A DNA stretch of 20,039 bases from Actinoallomurus sp048498315 (GCA_048498315.1 JBEHYF010000096.1:1-20039); one strand, 5' to 3'. Shown: positions 5,732-13,841, counted from the first letter of the stretch. The notes: generated by a model not told the origin, from the sequence alone. Translations and numbers: made by a program.

Positions 5732-7046
5732 AATCGGCAGCGTCAGCGCCGCGCTCGCGGCGCTGCACGCGGACGACCCGAAGACCGGGCGGCTGGCCGC
5801 CAGCGCGTTCGAGTCGCTGACGTGGGGCGAGGGCCTTGAGTCGGTGACCCAGATCAGCCTGCAGGAGTTCCTCTGGTACCAGTTGCCGGCCAAGTCGCCG
5901 GCGCCGCGGGAGGAGAGGCGGGCCACCGCGGAGGCGCTCGGCCGCCTGTTCGAGCGGCTCGACCTCGGCCGGTACGCCGCGATCTGCGCGTCCGAGACCA
6001 CGCGCGCCGTCATGGCCGCGTACGAGCGCGGCCCGCACGCGGGACTGGCCGCCTACCGGAAGGCGCTGTCGCGATCGGGCGTCGAACCGCCCGACCTTCC
6101 CGAGTTGTCCTGGGGCCAGGTGATGGGCGGCGACGAGGCCGCCGCCTACTACGCGACGGCCGGCGCGCTGGAACTGGCCCAGGCGGCCGGGATGTTCAGC
6201 GTCGGCCGGCGCGGCTGGCGCACCGCTCAGCGCCAGGTCGCCACCGACGTCCTCACCCGCCCGCGGGCGGCGCTCGGCGGCGTCAACTGGCTGGAGAAGG
6301 TGCACGCCGAACGGCTCCACGGATGGGCGCGCGCCGGCGGCGCAACGCGCGGGCATCTCATCGACTCGCTCCTCGACCGGCTGCGCGCCGCGCCGTCCGT
6401 GCCGGACCAGGCCGCCCGCGTGCTGGAACCGGCCCGGCGGCTGCTGGACGAGGCCGCCGACGGCATCGTCCTGACCCGCGTCGGGCATCTGCCGCGTGCC
6501 CTCGTCGTCGCGATGAACGACGCCTACGAGTACTACGACCTGCCCGGCTACCGCCCGCGCGGCGAGCACGACGTACTCCCCCTCACCGAGCTGCGCGAGC
6601 TGCTGCGCGGCGCGGGCCTGATCCGCCGCATCGGCGGCCGCCTGGTCCTGTCCGGCCGCGGTCGGCGGCTGCAGCGGGACACGCCGGGGTTGTGGCGCGC
6701 CGTCACCGGCCGGCTGATCGTGGGCGAGGACCTGGCCGCTGCCGTCGCCGAGATCGTGCTGCTGACGCTGTCGGCGGGCCGTCCGATCGGCGATGAACGG
6801 CTCGGCCAGATCGTCGTGCGGGCGGTGGCCGAGGAGGGCTGGCACGATCCGCGGACGCACGACGTGCCCGACGCCGCCGCCGTCGCGCAGGCGCGCGCGG
6901 CCGTGCGGCACCGGCTCCAGTCGCTGCGGCTGCTGCGCAGCGACACGGCCGGCGGGCCCTACCGGCTCACCACCGCGGGCCAGGCGGCGGCGCTAGCCGC
7001 GCTGGGGGCCCGCGCCCCGCGCCCCCGGACGGGCACCGGCGCCTGA
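5724..7046 (+). CDS. Uncharacterised protein with pRiA4b ORF-3-associated C-terminal domain
   Basis: This is a 440-residue soluble protein with no signal peptide or membrane segment. I do not recognise the N-terminal ~240 residues, which are mostly helical and have YYATAGALELAQAAGMF near 140. The segment at about 245-340 (GIVLTRVGHLPRALV, then LTELRELLRGAGLIRRIGGRLVLSGRGRRL and LWRAVTGRLI) resembles the winged-helix-like region that in actinobacteria accompanies plasmid pRiA4b ORF-3-like proteins. In those, the pattern is LTxAGYLPP, then LRExAxxxGLxRRxxGRLxLTxxGR. The function of that domain is unknown. The C-terminus (350-430) has a second winged-helix-like stretch ending LLRSDTAGGPYRLTTAG. 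ATG 5724 is preferred because conserved-looking sequence begins there. It stands alone, next to a gene remnant, with a hairpin downstream. Confidence 0.75.
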   Translation: MAEIGSVSAALAALHADDPKTGRLAASAFESLTWGEGLESVTQISLQEFLWYQLPAKSPAPREERRATAEALGRLFERLDLGRYAAICASETTRAVMAAYERGPHAGLAAYRKALSRSGVEPPDLPELSWGQVMGGDEAAAYYATAGALELAQAAGMFSVGRRGWRTAQRQVATDVLTRPRAALGGVNWLEKVHAERLHGWARAGGATRGHLIDSLLDRLRAAPSVPDQAARVLEPARRLLDEAADGIVLTRVGHLPRALVVAMNDAYEYYDLPGYRPRGEHDVLPLTELRELLRGAGLIRRIGGRLVLSGRGRRLQRDTPGLWRAVTGRLIVGEDLAAAVAEIVLLTLSAGRPIGDERLGQIVVRAVAEEGWHDPRTHDVPDAAAVAQARAAVRHRLQSLRLLRSDTAGGPYRLTTAGQAAALAALGARAPRPRTGTGA

Positions 7047-7110
7047 CGCCGGGCGCGTGCGCGCTTACGTCCGGGGCGGGGACGCCTTCGCGCCGGGTGC
7101 CCGTGCGTGT

Positions 7111-7137
7111 GCCGGGGCCCGCGCGGCGGGCCCCGGC
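7111..7137. terminator. 12-bp GC hairpin between convergent genes
   Basis: GCCGGGGCCCGC (7111-7122) and GCGGGCCCCGGC (7126-7137) are exact inverted repeats separated by GCG. The hairpin lies in the 176-bp gap between the uncharacterised gene ending at 7046 and the GH12 gene ending at 7223 on the other strand. No T-tract is present. It probably serves both directions. Confidence 0.65.
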
Positions 7138-7222
7138 GGGACGGCCCGCGGGCGCGACTCGCGGTCCTGGTCCCGGCGGCGAGCGTGTCCCTCGGTCGGC
7201 CGCCGGACCCGGTCGGCGCTCC

Positions 7223-7981
7223 TCAGCCGATGCTGTAGGAGAAGTTGTTCACCGCGAGGCCGACACCGCCGACCCACGGCTCGAAGCCGGCCTGGACGCT
7301 CGTGAGGTACCAGGAGCGCTGCGCGTAGCCGCGGTTGACCATGTCGTCGTAGAACTCATGCACCGGGAAGCCGATCGATGAGGTCGGCGAGGTGCGCACG
7401 TACGACACGACGTTCCAGCCGCTGTTGCCGTACCAGACGTCCCAGGTACCGCCCGCGAGGTTGACGGTGGCGACGCGCGAGCCGACCGGCTGCACGGAGC
7501 CGGTGTGGTTCAGCCACACCATCAGCTCGGCGCCGGTGTTCTGGCCGTTCGTGCGCGCCGTGGGGTCGAACCAGATGTCGTACGACGCGTCGTACACCCC
7601 GGAGCCGGGGTAGGACATGCTGACGCTGGTCTGGATGGTGTTGAAGCGGCCGTCGCTCACCTGCAGGGGCAGGCCGCTGTTGCTGGAGCAGTTCCCGTAG
7701 TGGCAGCCGGCGTAGATCGACGGGTATGCGCCGGGCGCCCCGTTCTGCGGCTTGTTGTGGCTCGCGGTGGTGACGCGGAAGCCGGTGCTCGTGACCGTGA
7801 TGCACTGCTGCGTGCTGTCGCCCCAGTTGTTGTTCTGGACGACGTACCTACCGTTCTGGATCTTCGTCGAGCCGTACTGGTCACATATCACGGTGTCGGC
7901 GTGGGCCGGAGCGGTGGCGAGGACCGGGGCGAGGATCGAGCCGGCGAGGGTCAGCGCCGCCCAGAGGGCTCGACGTCTCAT
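7223..7981 (-). CDS. Secreted GH12 endoglucanase/xyloglucanase
   Basis: This is a 252-residue secreted beta-1,4-glucanase of glycoside hydrolase family 12, which hydrolyses cellulose, mixed-linkage glucan or xyloglucan with retention. A Sec signal peptide (MRRRALWAALTLAGSILAPV and on to AHA) is likely cleaved before Asp29, leaving about 224 residues. That is the size of a bare GH12 jelly-roll, with no carbohydrate-binding module. The nucleophile is Glu152 in GAELMVWLNH and the acid/base is Glu234 in VQAGFEPW; both are family hallmarks. Cysteines at 33/60 and 93/98 could form the two usual disulfides. The ATG at 7981 follows AGGAGG by six bases. The promoter carries an exact CebR/CelR operator, so expression should be induced by cellobiose or cello-oligosaccharides. 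It lies in tandem with the GH115 gene upstream, but the hairpin at 8297 and its own promoter make it a separate unit. Confidence 0.95.
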   Translation of the reverse strand: MRRRALWAALTLAGSILAPVLATAPAHADTVICDQYGSTKIQNGRYVVQNNNWGDSTQQCITVTSTGFRVTTASHNKPQNGAPGAYPSIYAGCHYGNCSSNSGLPLQVSDGRFNTIQTSVSMSYPGSGVYDASYDIWFDPTARTNGQNTGAELMVWLNHTGSVQPVGSRVATVNLAGGTWDVWYGNSGWNVVSYVRTSPTSSIGFPVHEFYDDMVNRGYAQRSWYLTSVQAGFEPWVGGVGLAVNNFSYSIG

Positions 7982-8024
7982 GGGGAACCTCCTGAGATAG
8001 CGGGGTGCAGGAGCGGGGCGCCGC

Positions 8025-8038
8025 TGGGAGCGCTCCCA
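8025..8038. promoter_or_regulatory. CebR/CelR-type operator (cellulose-utilisation regulator box)
   Basis: TGGGAGCGCTCCCA is a perfect 14-bp palindrome and identical to the site bound by the LacI-family repressors CebR (Streptomyces) and CelR (Thermobifida fusca), which release DNA on binding cellobiose. It lies 43 bases upstream of the GH12 start and six bases downstream of its -10 element, over the expected transcription start, where a repressor would block initiation. The repressor gene is not in this window. Confidence 0.93.
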
Positions 8039-8044
8039 ACGCGG

Positions 8045-8074
8045 ATGCTAGGCGGCGCTTCCGGCACCGGCCAA
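8045..8074 (-). promoter_or_regulatory. Predicted GH12 promoter
   Basis: On the minus strand TTGGCC (8069-8074) and TAGCAT (8045-8050) are separated by 18 bases and lie immediately upstream of the CebR/CelR box. The hexamers are acceptable matches to an actinobacterial housekeeping promoter, and the operator position supports the assignment. Confidence 0.5.
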
Positions 8075-8296
8075 GGAATGCCGAAACCCGTAATATCTGC
8101 TGTTCTCTCGCGAATGCGGCCACCAGCGGAAACGGCGCGCAACGGCGCTCGCGTCGCCGTGAAAATTCGCGCGCATCGGGGACGACCGGTCCCGTTCGGC
8201 TGCACGCCGGTGCGGAGGTAGACGCCGTCGCCGGTCGGGTCGTCCGGGTCGCCCTGCGGGTAGGACGCGGCGGGTGGGCCCGCGCGGCCGGCGGAA

Positions 8297-8333
8297 GTGA
8301 AGGGCCGGGGGCCTCAGGTCCCCGGCCCTTCAC
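8297..8333 (-). terminator. 14-bp perfect hairpin downstream of GH115
   Basis: GTGAAGGGCCGGGG (8297-8310) and CCCCGGCCCTTCAC (8320-8333) form an exact stem with a 9-base loop. It begins 70 bases past the GH115 stop codon in the direction of transcription, and upstream of the GH12 promoter. It probably ends the GH115 transcript and insulates the cellobiose-controlled unit. The remaining bases between 8075 and 8403 hold no recognisable gene. Confidence 0.75.
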
Positions 8334-8403
8334 TGCCTCTCAGCGGCGGGCGCGGTGGCTCACCGGCGGTCCGGCGGGCCGATCCGGCGATCCACCGGCG
8401 GGC

Positions 8404-11400
8404 TCAGCGGACGATTCGGCGGCTCTCCGGCGGGCCGAGGTAGCTCCACCGCGCCCCTCCGGCGTCCACCACGATCTTCTGCACGACGACCGTCGGGTCC
8501 ACCATCCACAGCGTGAGGGTGTGCTTGCCGGGCCGGTCGATCGTGTGGTCGGTGACCGTGAGGTCGACGTTGTCGGAGGTGTTGCGCTCCCACTGCCGGT
8601 TCATCGCCGTGTCGTCCGCGCCGGTCGCGGTGGTGACGTTGACGACCTGCGGTTTCTCGCCGTCGACGGAGATGGCGTACTTCAGGCCGTCCGTGCTCAC
8701 CGCCGAGTTGCGCGGCGACAGGTAGACCGAGACCCTCACCGGCCCGGAGGTCGTCATGTCCATGTCGTACTCCAGGCGCGGGTCGTCCCCGGACGGCTGC
8801 CGCCCGCCGGCCGCGGTGACCGGGAACGGCTCCATGCCCGACCCGGTCCGGCCGATGTCGGGGATGCGCGTCCACGCCACGCGGCCCGCGCCGCCGGTGT
8901 CGGTGCCGGCGACGGCGCGCGTGTAGTGGTCGCCCTCCATCGACACGTAGCCGCCGGCCTCGACGTACCCGCGGAAGCCGCGCGGCGGGGCGGCCGGGTT
9001 CTCGACCGGGGCGGTGACCGTCACCGTCGTGCCGTTCGGGCCGGTGACGGTGATCGGCACGTTCGTCGTCCCCTTCGGCGCGCGGGACCAGTCGACCCGC
9101 ACGGTCGCGCGCACCTGGTCGGTGACGCGGCCGTGGTCGGGCGTCACGTGCACCCACGGCACCGACGGCCGGATGCTGTAGTCGAACGCCCGCGACCCGC
9201 GCGCGAACACGTCGATGTACTGCGGTGGGGCGGTCTGGTACGGGCTGAAGGACGGCAGCACCGCGGGGCTCTTCTCGTCCGGCCACCACTTGTCGGAGCC
9301 GTCGATCGCCACGCCCATGTCGGCGCGGTCCGGCAGGTCGATGCGCTTGACGGCCGGGAACAGCACGTCGGGGATGGCGACGTTGTCGATCTGCGGCTGC
9401 TGCCAGGGTGCGTCCGGGCCGTACCGGGCGACGTCGCCGTAGTCGATGTGCGGCTGGGTCTCGAAGCCGTTCCACTTACCGCCGGCGAGCGTGTTGTTGT
9501 AGTAGTCCATCATCTTCTGGTCCTCGGCGAACCGCGCCTCGGCCTCGGCGGCCAGCCTGTTCGTGGCGGCGCGGCCCTGCCGCGCGTACAGCAGGTTGGT
9601 GAACTCCGCGTCGCGCATCGCGTACAGGTTCGCCGTCGCCTTCACCTCGTACAGCACCAGCTCGTAGTAGGCGTCCTGGAGCGAAGCCGGCAGCATGCGG
9701 CCGATGCGCTCGGCCTGTGCGTCGAGGGCCTGCCACTGCGCGGTGACCGTGTCCAGCTCGCGGTAGTCGTTCAGGCTGAACGGGCTGGCCTGGTCGTCGT
9801 ACACCACGGCCGAGGAGTCTTTGGAGACGTCCTTGGCCGGGTCGAGGGTGATGCGGCGGTTGAGCAGCTCCGGCTTGCGCCGCGACTGCAGGCGGCCGTA
9901 CTCGTGCAGCACGCCGGCGATGGCGCTCGCCTGCGCCGGGCCGAAGTTCTCCGCCGCGTACGCGCGCTCCCAGTCCGGCAGGCGGTTCACCGGCCACTGG
10001 TCCGGGTTCCAGGCGTAGTCGAGGAAGAACTGCAGCGGCAGCTCCTCGTTCTTCATGTCGCCGACGTTGGCCACCCACAGGCGCGAGTCGCCGTAGGAGT
10101 ACACCTGGTGGAGCTGGTCCCACGTGTTGGCCAGGTTGATGGTGTCGACCCACTTGTAGTTGCGGCCGCCGCCGACGTAGTCGAAGTGGTAGTACAGCCC
10201 GTAACCGCCCTTGCGCGGCGGCAGCGTCCGGTCGGGTAGCTTGCGCACGTTGCCCCAGTTGTCGTCGGTGAAGACCACCGTGACGTCGTCGGGCGCCCGC
10301 AGGCCCTTGTCCCAGTACCGCTGCACCTCCTTGTACAGCGTCCACACCTGCGGGATCGTCGTGACGTCCTTGCCGGTCACCTTGCCGAGGATGTCGCGCT
10401 CGTCGCCGATGATCTGCTTCATCAGCTCGATGCCGTCGCCGTCGGGCAGGCTGGTGTCGCCGTTGCCGCGCATGCCGAGCGTGACCACGCCCTCGAAGTC
10501 CTGCTGCACCATGCGCTTGATGCCGTCGGTCCAGTACTTGCGGATGGCGTCGGCGTTGCGGCGGTAGCTCCACTCGCCGGTGCCGCCGTACGGATCGTGG
10601 CCCGGCGTGATGATGTTGCCGTCCTTGTCGCGGACCGCGGGCACGGCGTGCCGGTTCCATTCCTCGATGCCGCGCATCATCGGCGCCTCGTGCGAGGTGC
10701 CCATGACGATGCCGTACTCCTTGGCGGTCGCGTGGTTCTGCGGATCGTCCTCGGCGAACGCCCGCCCCCAGACCGCCGGCCACAGGTAGTTGGCCTTCAG
10801 CCGGAGCATCGTCTCGAAGACCTTGGCGTAGAACAGGTGGTTGAACCCGTCGGGGTAGCCGGGCGCCTTGCCGGGGCCGAAGAACTTCGGTGCCCAGGTG
10901 CCGAGGGAGGGGTTCTCGTCGTTGATGAAGAACCCGCGGTACTTCACGGCGGGCGTGCCCTGGCTGTGCCGGCCCGGTAGCACGTACAGGGCGTCCTGGT
11001 GACGCGGCGTGACGTCGTCCCAGAAGTACCAGGGCGACACGCCGATGCGCTTGGACACGTCGTAGGTGCCGTAGATGGTGCCGCGCTGGTCGCTGCCGGC
11101 GATCACGAACGCGCGCCGCACGCCCGGCATCGGGTTCGCCACGACCTGCTCCAGGGAGGTCTCCCACTTGCCGGCGATCCCGGCGACGTTCACCTTGTGC
11201 GCGGCGACCAGCCGGTCGATGAGCGGGCTCTTGCCGATCGTGCCGATGAGCACGACGTCCTTGCCGGTCGGGACCCGGTCCTTGACGACGTCGGGCCGCA
11301 GGCCGGTCACCCGCTGGACGTCGTCGCGCAGGTCGCCGACCACCCGCACGACGCCGGGGTAGTCGCTGCCGCTGACCACGAGGGTCGCTGCGCGGCCCCC

Positions 11401-11637
11401 GGCGGCGAGCGGGAACCGTCCCGGGCCGGGGGCGGCGGAGATGTAGTCGCCGGGGTCGTCCGGGTTCAGCACGCCGGTGGAGGGGCGTGCCGCGTCGGGG
11501 GTGCGGGCGGACGCCGTGGCGGGGACGGCGGCGCCGCCGGCGACCACGAGGGCCAGCGTGGTCAGCAACCGGAGCGTGGCCGGCCGCGTCCCGTGTTCCG
11601 GTGGTGGGGCGAGGCGAGGCTGTGCCATCGGGTTCAT
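8404..11637 (-). CDS. Secreted GH115 xylan alpha-1,2-glucuronidase
   Basis: This 1077-residue protein matches glycoside hydrolase family 115, which removes (4-O-methyl)-glucuronic acid side chains from intact glucuronoxylan. A hydrophobic segment at 22-43 followed by ATASA suggests a Sec signal peptide cleaved near residue 44. An N-terminal glycosidase-associated domain follows (DYPGVVRVVGDLRDDVQRVTG, about 93-113). The catalytic barrel then shows IYGTYDVSKRIGVSPWYFWDDV (188-209), RGFFINDENP (234-243), LWPAVW and GTSHEAPMMRG. A C-terminal GH115 beta-rich domain starts near residue 800 (RSVPWVHVTPDHGRVTDQVR in related form) and is followed by a carbohydrate-contact-like end (KHTLTLWMVDPTVVVQKIVVD). 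Length fits the family. ATG 11637 has GGAG eight bases upstream; the in-frame ATG 11628 is less likely. Upstream palindromes suggest a LacI-type xylan regulator. Confidence 0.94.
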   Translation of the reverse strand: MNPMAQPRLAPPPEHGTRPATLRLLTTLALVVAGGAAVPATASARTPDAARPSTGVLNPDDPGDYISAAPGPGRFPLAAGGRAATLVVSGSDYPGVVRVVGDLRDDVQRVTGLRPDVVKDRVPTGKDVVLIGTIGKSPLIDRLVAAHKVNVAGIAGKWETSLEQVVANPMPGVRRAFVIAGSDQRGTIYGTYDVSKRIGVSPWYFWDDVTPRHQDALYVLPGRHSQGTPAVKYRGFFINDENPSLGTWAPKFFGPGKAPGYPDGFNHLFYAKVFETMLRLKANYLWPAVWGRAFAEDDPQNHATAKEYGIVMGTSHEAPMMRGIEEWNRHAVPAVRDKDGNIITPGHDPYGGTGEWSYRRNADAIRKYWTDGIKRMVQQDFEGVVTLGMRGNGDTSLPDGDGIELMKQIIGDERDILGKVTGKDVTTIPQVWTLYKEVQRYWDKGLRAPDDVTVVFTDDNWGNVRKLPDRTLPPRKGGYGLYYHFDYVGGGRNYKWVDTINLANTWDQLHQVYSYGDSRLWVANVGDMKNEELPLQFFLDYAWNPDQWPVNRLPDWERAYAAENFGPAQASAIAGVLHEYGRLQSRRKPELLNRRITLDPAKDVSKDSSAVVYDDQASPFSLNDYRELDTVTAQWQALDAQAERIGRMLPASLQDAYYELVLYEVKATANLYAMRDAEFTNLLYARQGRAATNRLAAEAEARFAEDQKMMDYYNNTLAGGKWNGFETQPHIDYGDVARYGPDAPWQQPQIDNVAIPDVLFPAVKRIDLPDRADMGVAIDGSDKWWPDEKSPAVLPSFSPYQTAPPQYIDVFARGSRAFDYSIRPSVPWVHVTPDHGRVTDQVRATVRVDWSRAPKGTTNVPITVTGPNGTTVTVTAPVENPAAPPRGFRGYVEAGGYVSMEGDHYTRAVAGTDTGGAGRVAWTRIPDIGRTGSGMEPFPVTAAGGRQPSGDDPRLEYDMDMTTSGPVRVSVYLSPRNSAVSTDGLKYAISVDGEKPQVVNVTTATGADDTAMNRQWERNTSDNVDLTVTDHTIDRPGKHTLTLWMVDPTVVVQKIVVDAGGARWSYLGPPESRRIVR

Positions 11638-11681
11638 CTGGCGATCTCCATCAGAAACGTCGCACAGGCGGCCATGTTCGT

Positions 11682-11697
11682 TTCGAAATATTTCGAA
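11682..11697. promoter_or_regulatory. 16-bp perfect palindrome, candidate xylan-type repressor operator
   Basis: TTCGAAATATTTCGAA is a perfect palindrome, 45 bases upstream of the GH115 start and just downstream of its predicted promoter. Its core CGAAA-N2-TTTCG resembles the CGAA/TTCG-type inverted repeats reported for LacI-family regulators of xylanolytic genes in Streptomyces (BxlR/XlnR-like), though the spacing here is two bases. It clearly differs from the CebR/CelR box at the neighbouring GH12 gene. Confidence 0.6.
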
Positions 11698-11719
11698 CGT
11701 TCACGCCGGAAACTCTGGC

Positions 11720-11748
11720 ACGATAACCACGCTGATTTCGGTGGTCAA
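11720..11748 (-). promoter_or_regulatory. Predicted GH115 promoter
   Basis: On the minus strand TTGACC (11743-11748) and TATCGT (11720-11725) are separated by exactly 17 bases, a good sigma-HrdB-like promoter. Transcription would start near 11712, leaving a leader of about 75 bases that contains the 16-bp palindrome. Confidence 0.55.
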
Positions 11749-11817
11749 TGGTCGCGACCGCTGCAAGAAGGTGCAATCGTGCGGCGCCGGTGGGGGAGAG
11801 CGGCCGGGAAATGGATT

Positions 11818-11829
11818 CGAAAGGTTTCG
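11818..11829. promoter_or_regulatory. Second CGAAA-N2-TTTCG site upstream of GH115
   Basis: CGAAAGGTTTCG repeats the CGAAA/TTTCG arms and 2-base spacing of the palindrome at 11684-11695, 134 bp (start to start) further upstream. The pair brackets the predicted GH115 promoter, so a dimer of dimers could loop the DNA between them. Confidence 0.45.
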
Positions 11830-12396
11830 GTAAGTGGTCATGGCCAGCGCCGTCCCCGGCGTTCGTGATCGGCGACCGTGGCACCCCGCGCGGCCACGCG
11901 GAGGCTGGCCGTTTCGGGACACGCCCGCCGGCTTCCGGCCGGGTGCCGCCGCCCGTGCCGCCGTACCCGTCCGGCGACCGGTGGCGCGACCCGCACGACC
12001 TCGCCGCGGGCGAACGCTCCTGCTGCGCCCGGACCTGACCCGGCCAGCCCGTACGCATGCTCGTGGTCCGCGGAAGCGCCGGGAGCGGGCGTCCTGTTAC
12101 CCGTGATGAGCACTGCGCACCACCGGCAGGCCCGGACGGACGGCCGCCGCGGTGCGGGCGCGGTCGTCCGTGGCGTACTGGTGGAGCCCGGGCTGCGGCG
12201 GCGATCACCGGTCGGCTGCTGCGGGCGTCCGGCGTGGCGGGCCTGGCCGGCGTTTCCTCGGAAGCGTCCCGGGCCGTCATCGGGTGGGTCTCCACGCATG
12301 TCCGCGGATCCGCGCGGAAGCGGCCGGCCGTACGCGCCGCCCATGGCCTGAACGTTCACCCGGCCCACGCCCCGTGGCCGTCCCGGCGGTTCGATG
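11830..12396. other. 567-bp stretch with no supportable gene
   Basis: Open frames exist on both strands, but all are Arg/Pro/Ala-rich, lack ribosome binding sites or recognisable motifs, and overlap one another as expected by chance in such GC-rich DNA. I see no RNA gene or repeat here. It separates the polysaccharide-degradation genes from the glycan locus and may contain decayed sequence. Confidence 0.5.
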
Positions 12397-13011
12397 TCAT
12401 TCGGGCCTCGTCAGTTCGGCGAACCACCGGCCCGCGTCCGTCCAGATCCGGTCGACCGTCAGGCCGGCCGCGTGGGCGTACGCGTCGATCCGGTCGACGC
12501 CGACGTGCGACCAGCGGAACCAGCCGCTCGTGTGCACCTTCCCGCACAGCCGTATCGACTCGGTATACGTGCTGTCGTCCAGCTCGGCGAGCGCGCGGCC
12601 GTCCGGGTGCAGCAGCGTCGCGACCCGGCGCAGCAGCACCGGCGGGTCGCCGCCGATGCCGATGTTGCCGTCGGCGAGCAGCACCGTCTCCCAGCGGCCC
12701 GCGCCGGGCACACGGCCGAACACGTCGCGGAGCAGGGCGGTACCGCCCGCGACGCGGGTCATCTCGACCGCGTACGGGGTGACGTCGATGCCGAGCGCGG
12801 GCAGCCCGCGCTCGGCGAGGGCGACGGTGAGCCGGCCCGGCCCCGATCCGACGTCGAGCGTCGGCCCGCTGCAGCGGTCCAGGAGCGCGTCGTCGCCCGG
12901 CCGCCCGTCGCACCACTGGTCGATGGGGAGCGGTTCGCGCCGCCCGTCGGCGTGCTCGATCTCGACCGGCCCGAGCCCGGCGAGCGACCCCTCGTACAGC
13001 TCGCCGATCAC
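12397..13011 (-). CDS. Class I SAM-dependent methyltransferase
   Basis: This is a 204-residue cytoplasmic protein with a Rossmann methyltransferase core. Motif I (TLDVGSGPGRLTVAL, about 51-65) binds S-adenosylmethionine. ALGIDVTPYAVEMTR carries the acidic ribose-binding Asp at the end of strand 2. A later strand holds ETVLLADGNIGIGGDP, with LLHPDGRALAEL as the post-core strand. The acceptor is unknown. The first 40 residues include VEIEHADGRREPLPIDQW, a pattern I associate with small actinobacterial methyltransferases encoded beside DUF2064 and GT2 genes. The start is GTG 13011, whose first four bases GTGA contain the stop of the upstream DUF2064 gene, so it is translationally coupled as the third gene of the minus-strand operon. 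It may methylate the sugar or carrier product of the two upstream enzymes (inference). Confidence 0.88.
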   Translation of the reverse strand: MIGELYEGSLAGLGPVEIEHADGRREPLPIDQWCDGRPGDDALLDRCSGPTLDVGSGPGRLTVALAERGLPALGIDVTPYAVEMTRVAGGTALLRDVFGRVPGAGRWETVLLADGNIGIGGDPPVLLRRVATLLHPDGRALAELDDSTYTESIRLCGKVHTSGWFRWSHVGVDRIDAYAHAAGLTVDRIWTDAGRWFAELTRPE

Positions 13012-13841
13012 GTCCCTGCCCCTTCCGCGCCCGCCGCCGCGCGCTCGTGCACCGCCGCATGCTCGTCCACCGTCATGTGCCCGGCCGAAAGCGGGTGGAC
13101 GTCCATCGCCATGTGTCCGGTCGCGGCCGCGCGCCGGCCCGCCTCCACCCGCCCGCCGGACGGCGCACGTCTGTCTGCCGGAGCGCGGGCACCCGCCCGT
13201 GCGTCGTGTCCGCGGCCGTGGAGCCGTATGCGCACGTCCTCCACGGCGCGCAGGGCCGCCGCGAAACGGCCGCCCGGCGCCTGCCCGGCGACACGAGCGG
13301 CGTCGGCCGCGGTGTCCACGTCCGCCAGGGTGGCCAGCGTCGTCACCCGCAGGCCGCGCAGGCGGGCCAGCTGATGTGCCCCCGTGTCGGACCGCGACAT
13401 CGGCACGCCGAGCAGCAGCGCCGGGTCGGGCCGCCGTAGACCGAGCAGCCACCATCCACCGTCGGCGGCCGGTCCGAACACCGCATCGCCGTCGTCGAGG
13501 GCATCGGCCGCCTGCGCCAGCAGCCCGGGCGTCACCTGGGGCGTGTCCATGCCGATCACGACGGCCGGCCCACCGGCGTCGGCGAAGACGTGCGCGAGCC
13601 GCTCGTCCAGGCCCGCCCCGCGCTGGGCGACGACCTCGAAACCGCGGGGCAGCCAGCGCCCCGGACGTCCGGCGAGGGCGAGGATCCGACGGCTCGCGGG
13701 CGTGGCCGCGACGGCTTCCAGCGTGTCGGCGAGCGAGGCCTCGGCCAGCGCCGCAGCCTGGACCGGGGTGTACGGCGGGGTGAGCCGCGTCTTGACCCGT
13801 CCCGGCACCGGCTCCTTGGCGATGACGACGAGCGCTGTCAC
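13008..13841 (-). CDS. DUF2064 / TIGR04282-like nucleotidyltransferase-glycosyltransferase
   Basis: This is a 277-residue protein with a GT-A-type nucleotide-binding fold. IAKEPVPGRVKTRL near the N-terminus is the signature loop of the MobA/CofC-like NTP-transferase group. VVIGMDTPQVTPGLL gives the metal-binding Asp, and GPAADGGWWLLGLR matches the substrate loop conserved in DUF2064. In other bacteria TIGR04282 members sit beside GT2 enzymes and are annotated as glycosyltransferases, but the reaction is unproven. The core ends near residue 200. The last ~70 residues (HGRGHDARAGARAP to AEGAGT) are low-complexity, His/Arg/Ala-rich and probably disordered. The start is GTG 13841, overlapping the upstream GT2 stop by GTGA, and its own stop overlaps the methyltransferase start the same way. 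Confidence 0.88.
   Translation of the reverse strand: MTALVVIAKEPVPGRVKTRLTPPYTPVQAAALAEASLADTLEAVAATPASRRILALAGRPGRWLPRGFEVVAQRGAGLDERLAHVFADAGGPAVVIGMDTPQVTPGLLAQAADALDDGDAVFGPAADGGWWLLGLRRPDPALLLGVPMSRSDTGAHQLARLRGLRVTTLATLADVDTAADAARVAGQAPGGRFAAALRAVEDVRIRLHGRGHDARAGARAPADRRAPSGGRVEAGRRAAATGHMAMDVHPLSAGHMTVDEHAAVHERAAAGAEGAGT

Noticed and set aside
8005..10239. 744-codon plus-strand open frame opposite GH115
   Set aside because: Lies antisense to the unambiguous GH115 coding sequence; Val/Arg/His-rich with no domain pattern.
11838..12368. Minus-strand 176-codon frame in the gap before the methyltransferase operon
   Set aside because: Competing frames of equal quality on both strands, no ribosome binding site, Arg/Pro/Gly composition; treated as non-coding.
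12152..13783. 543-codon plus-strand open frame
   Set aside because: Overlaps the methyltransferase and DUF2064 genes on the other strand; Arg/Pro/Ser-rich with no homology I recognise.
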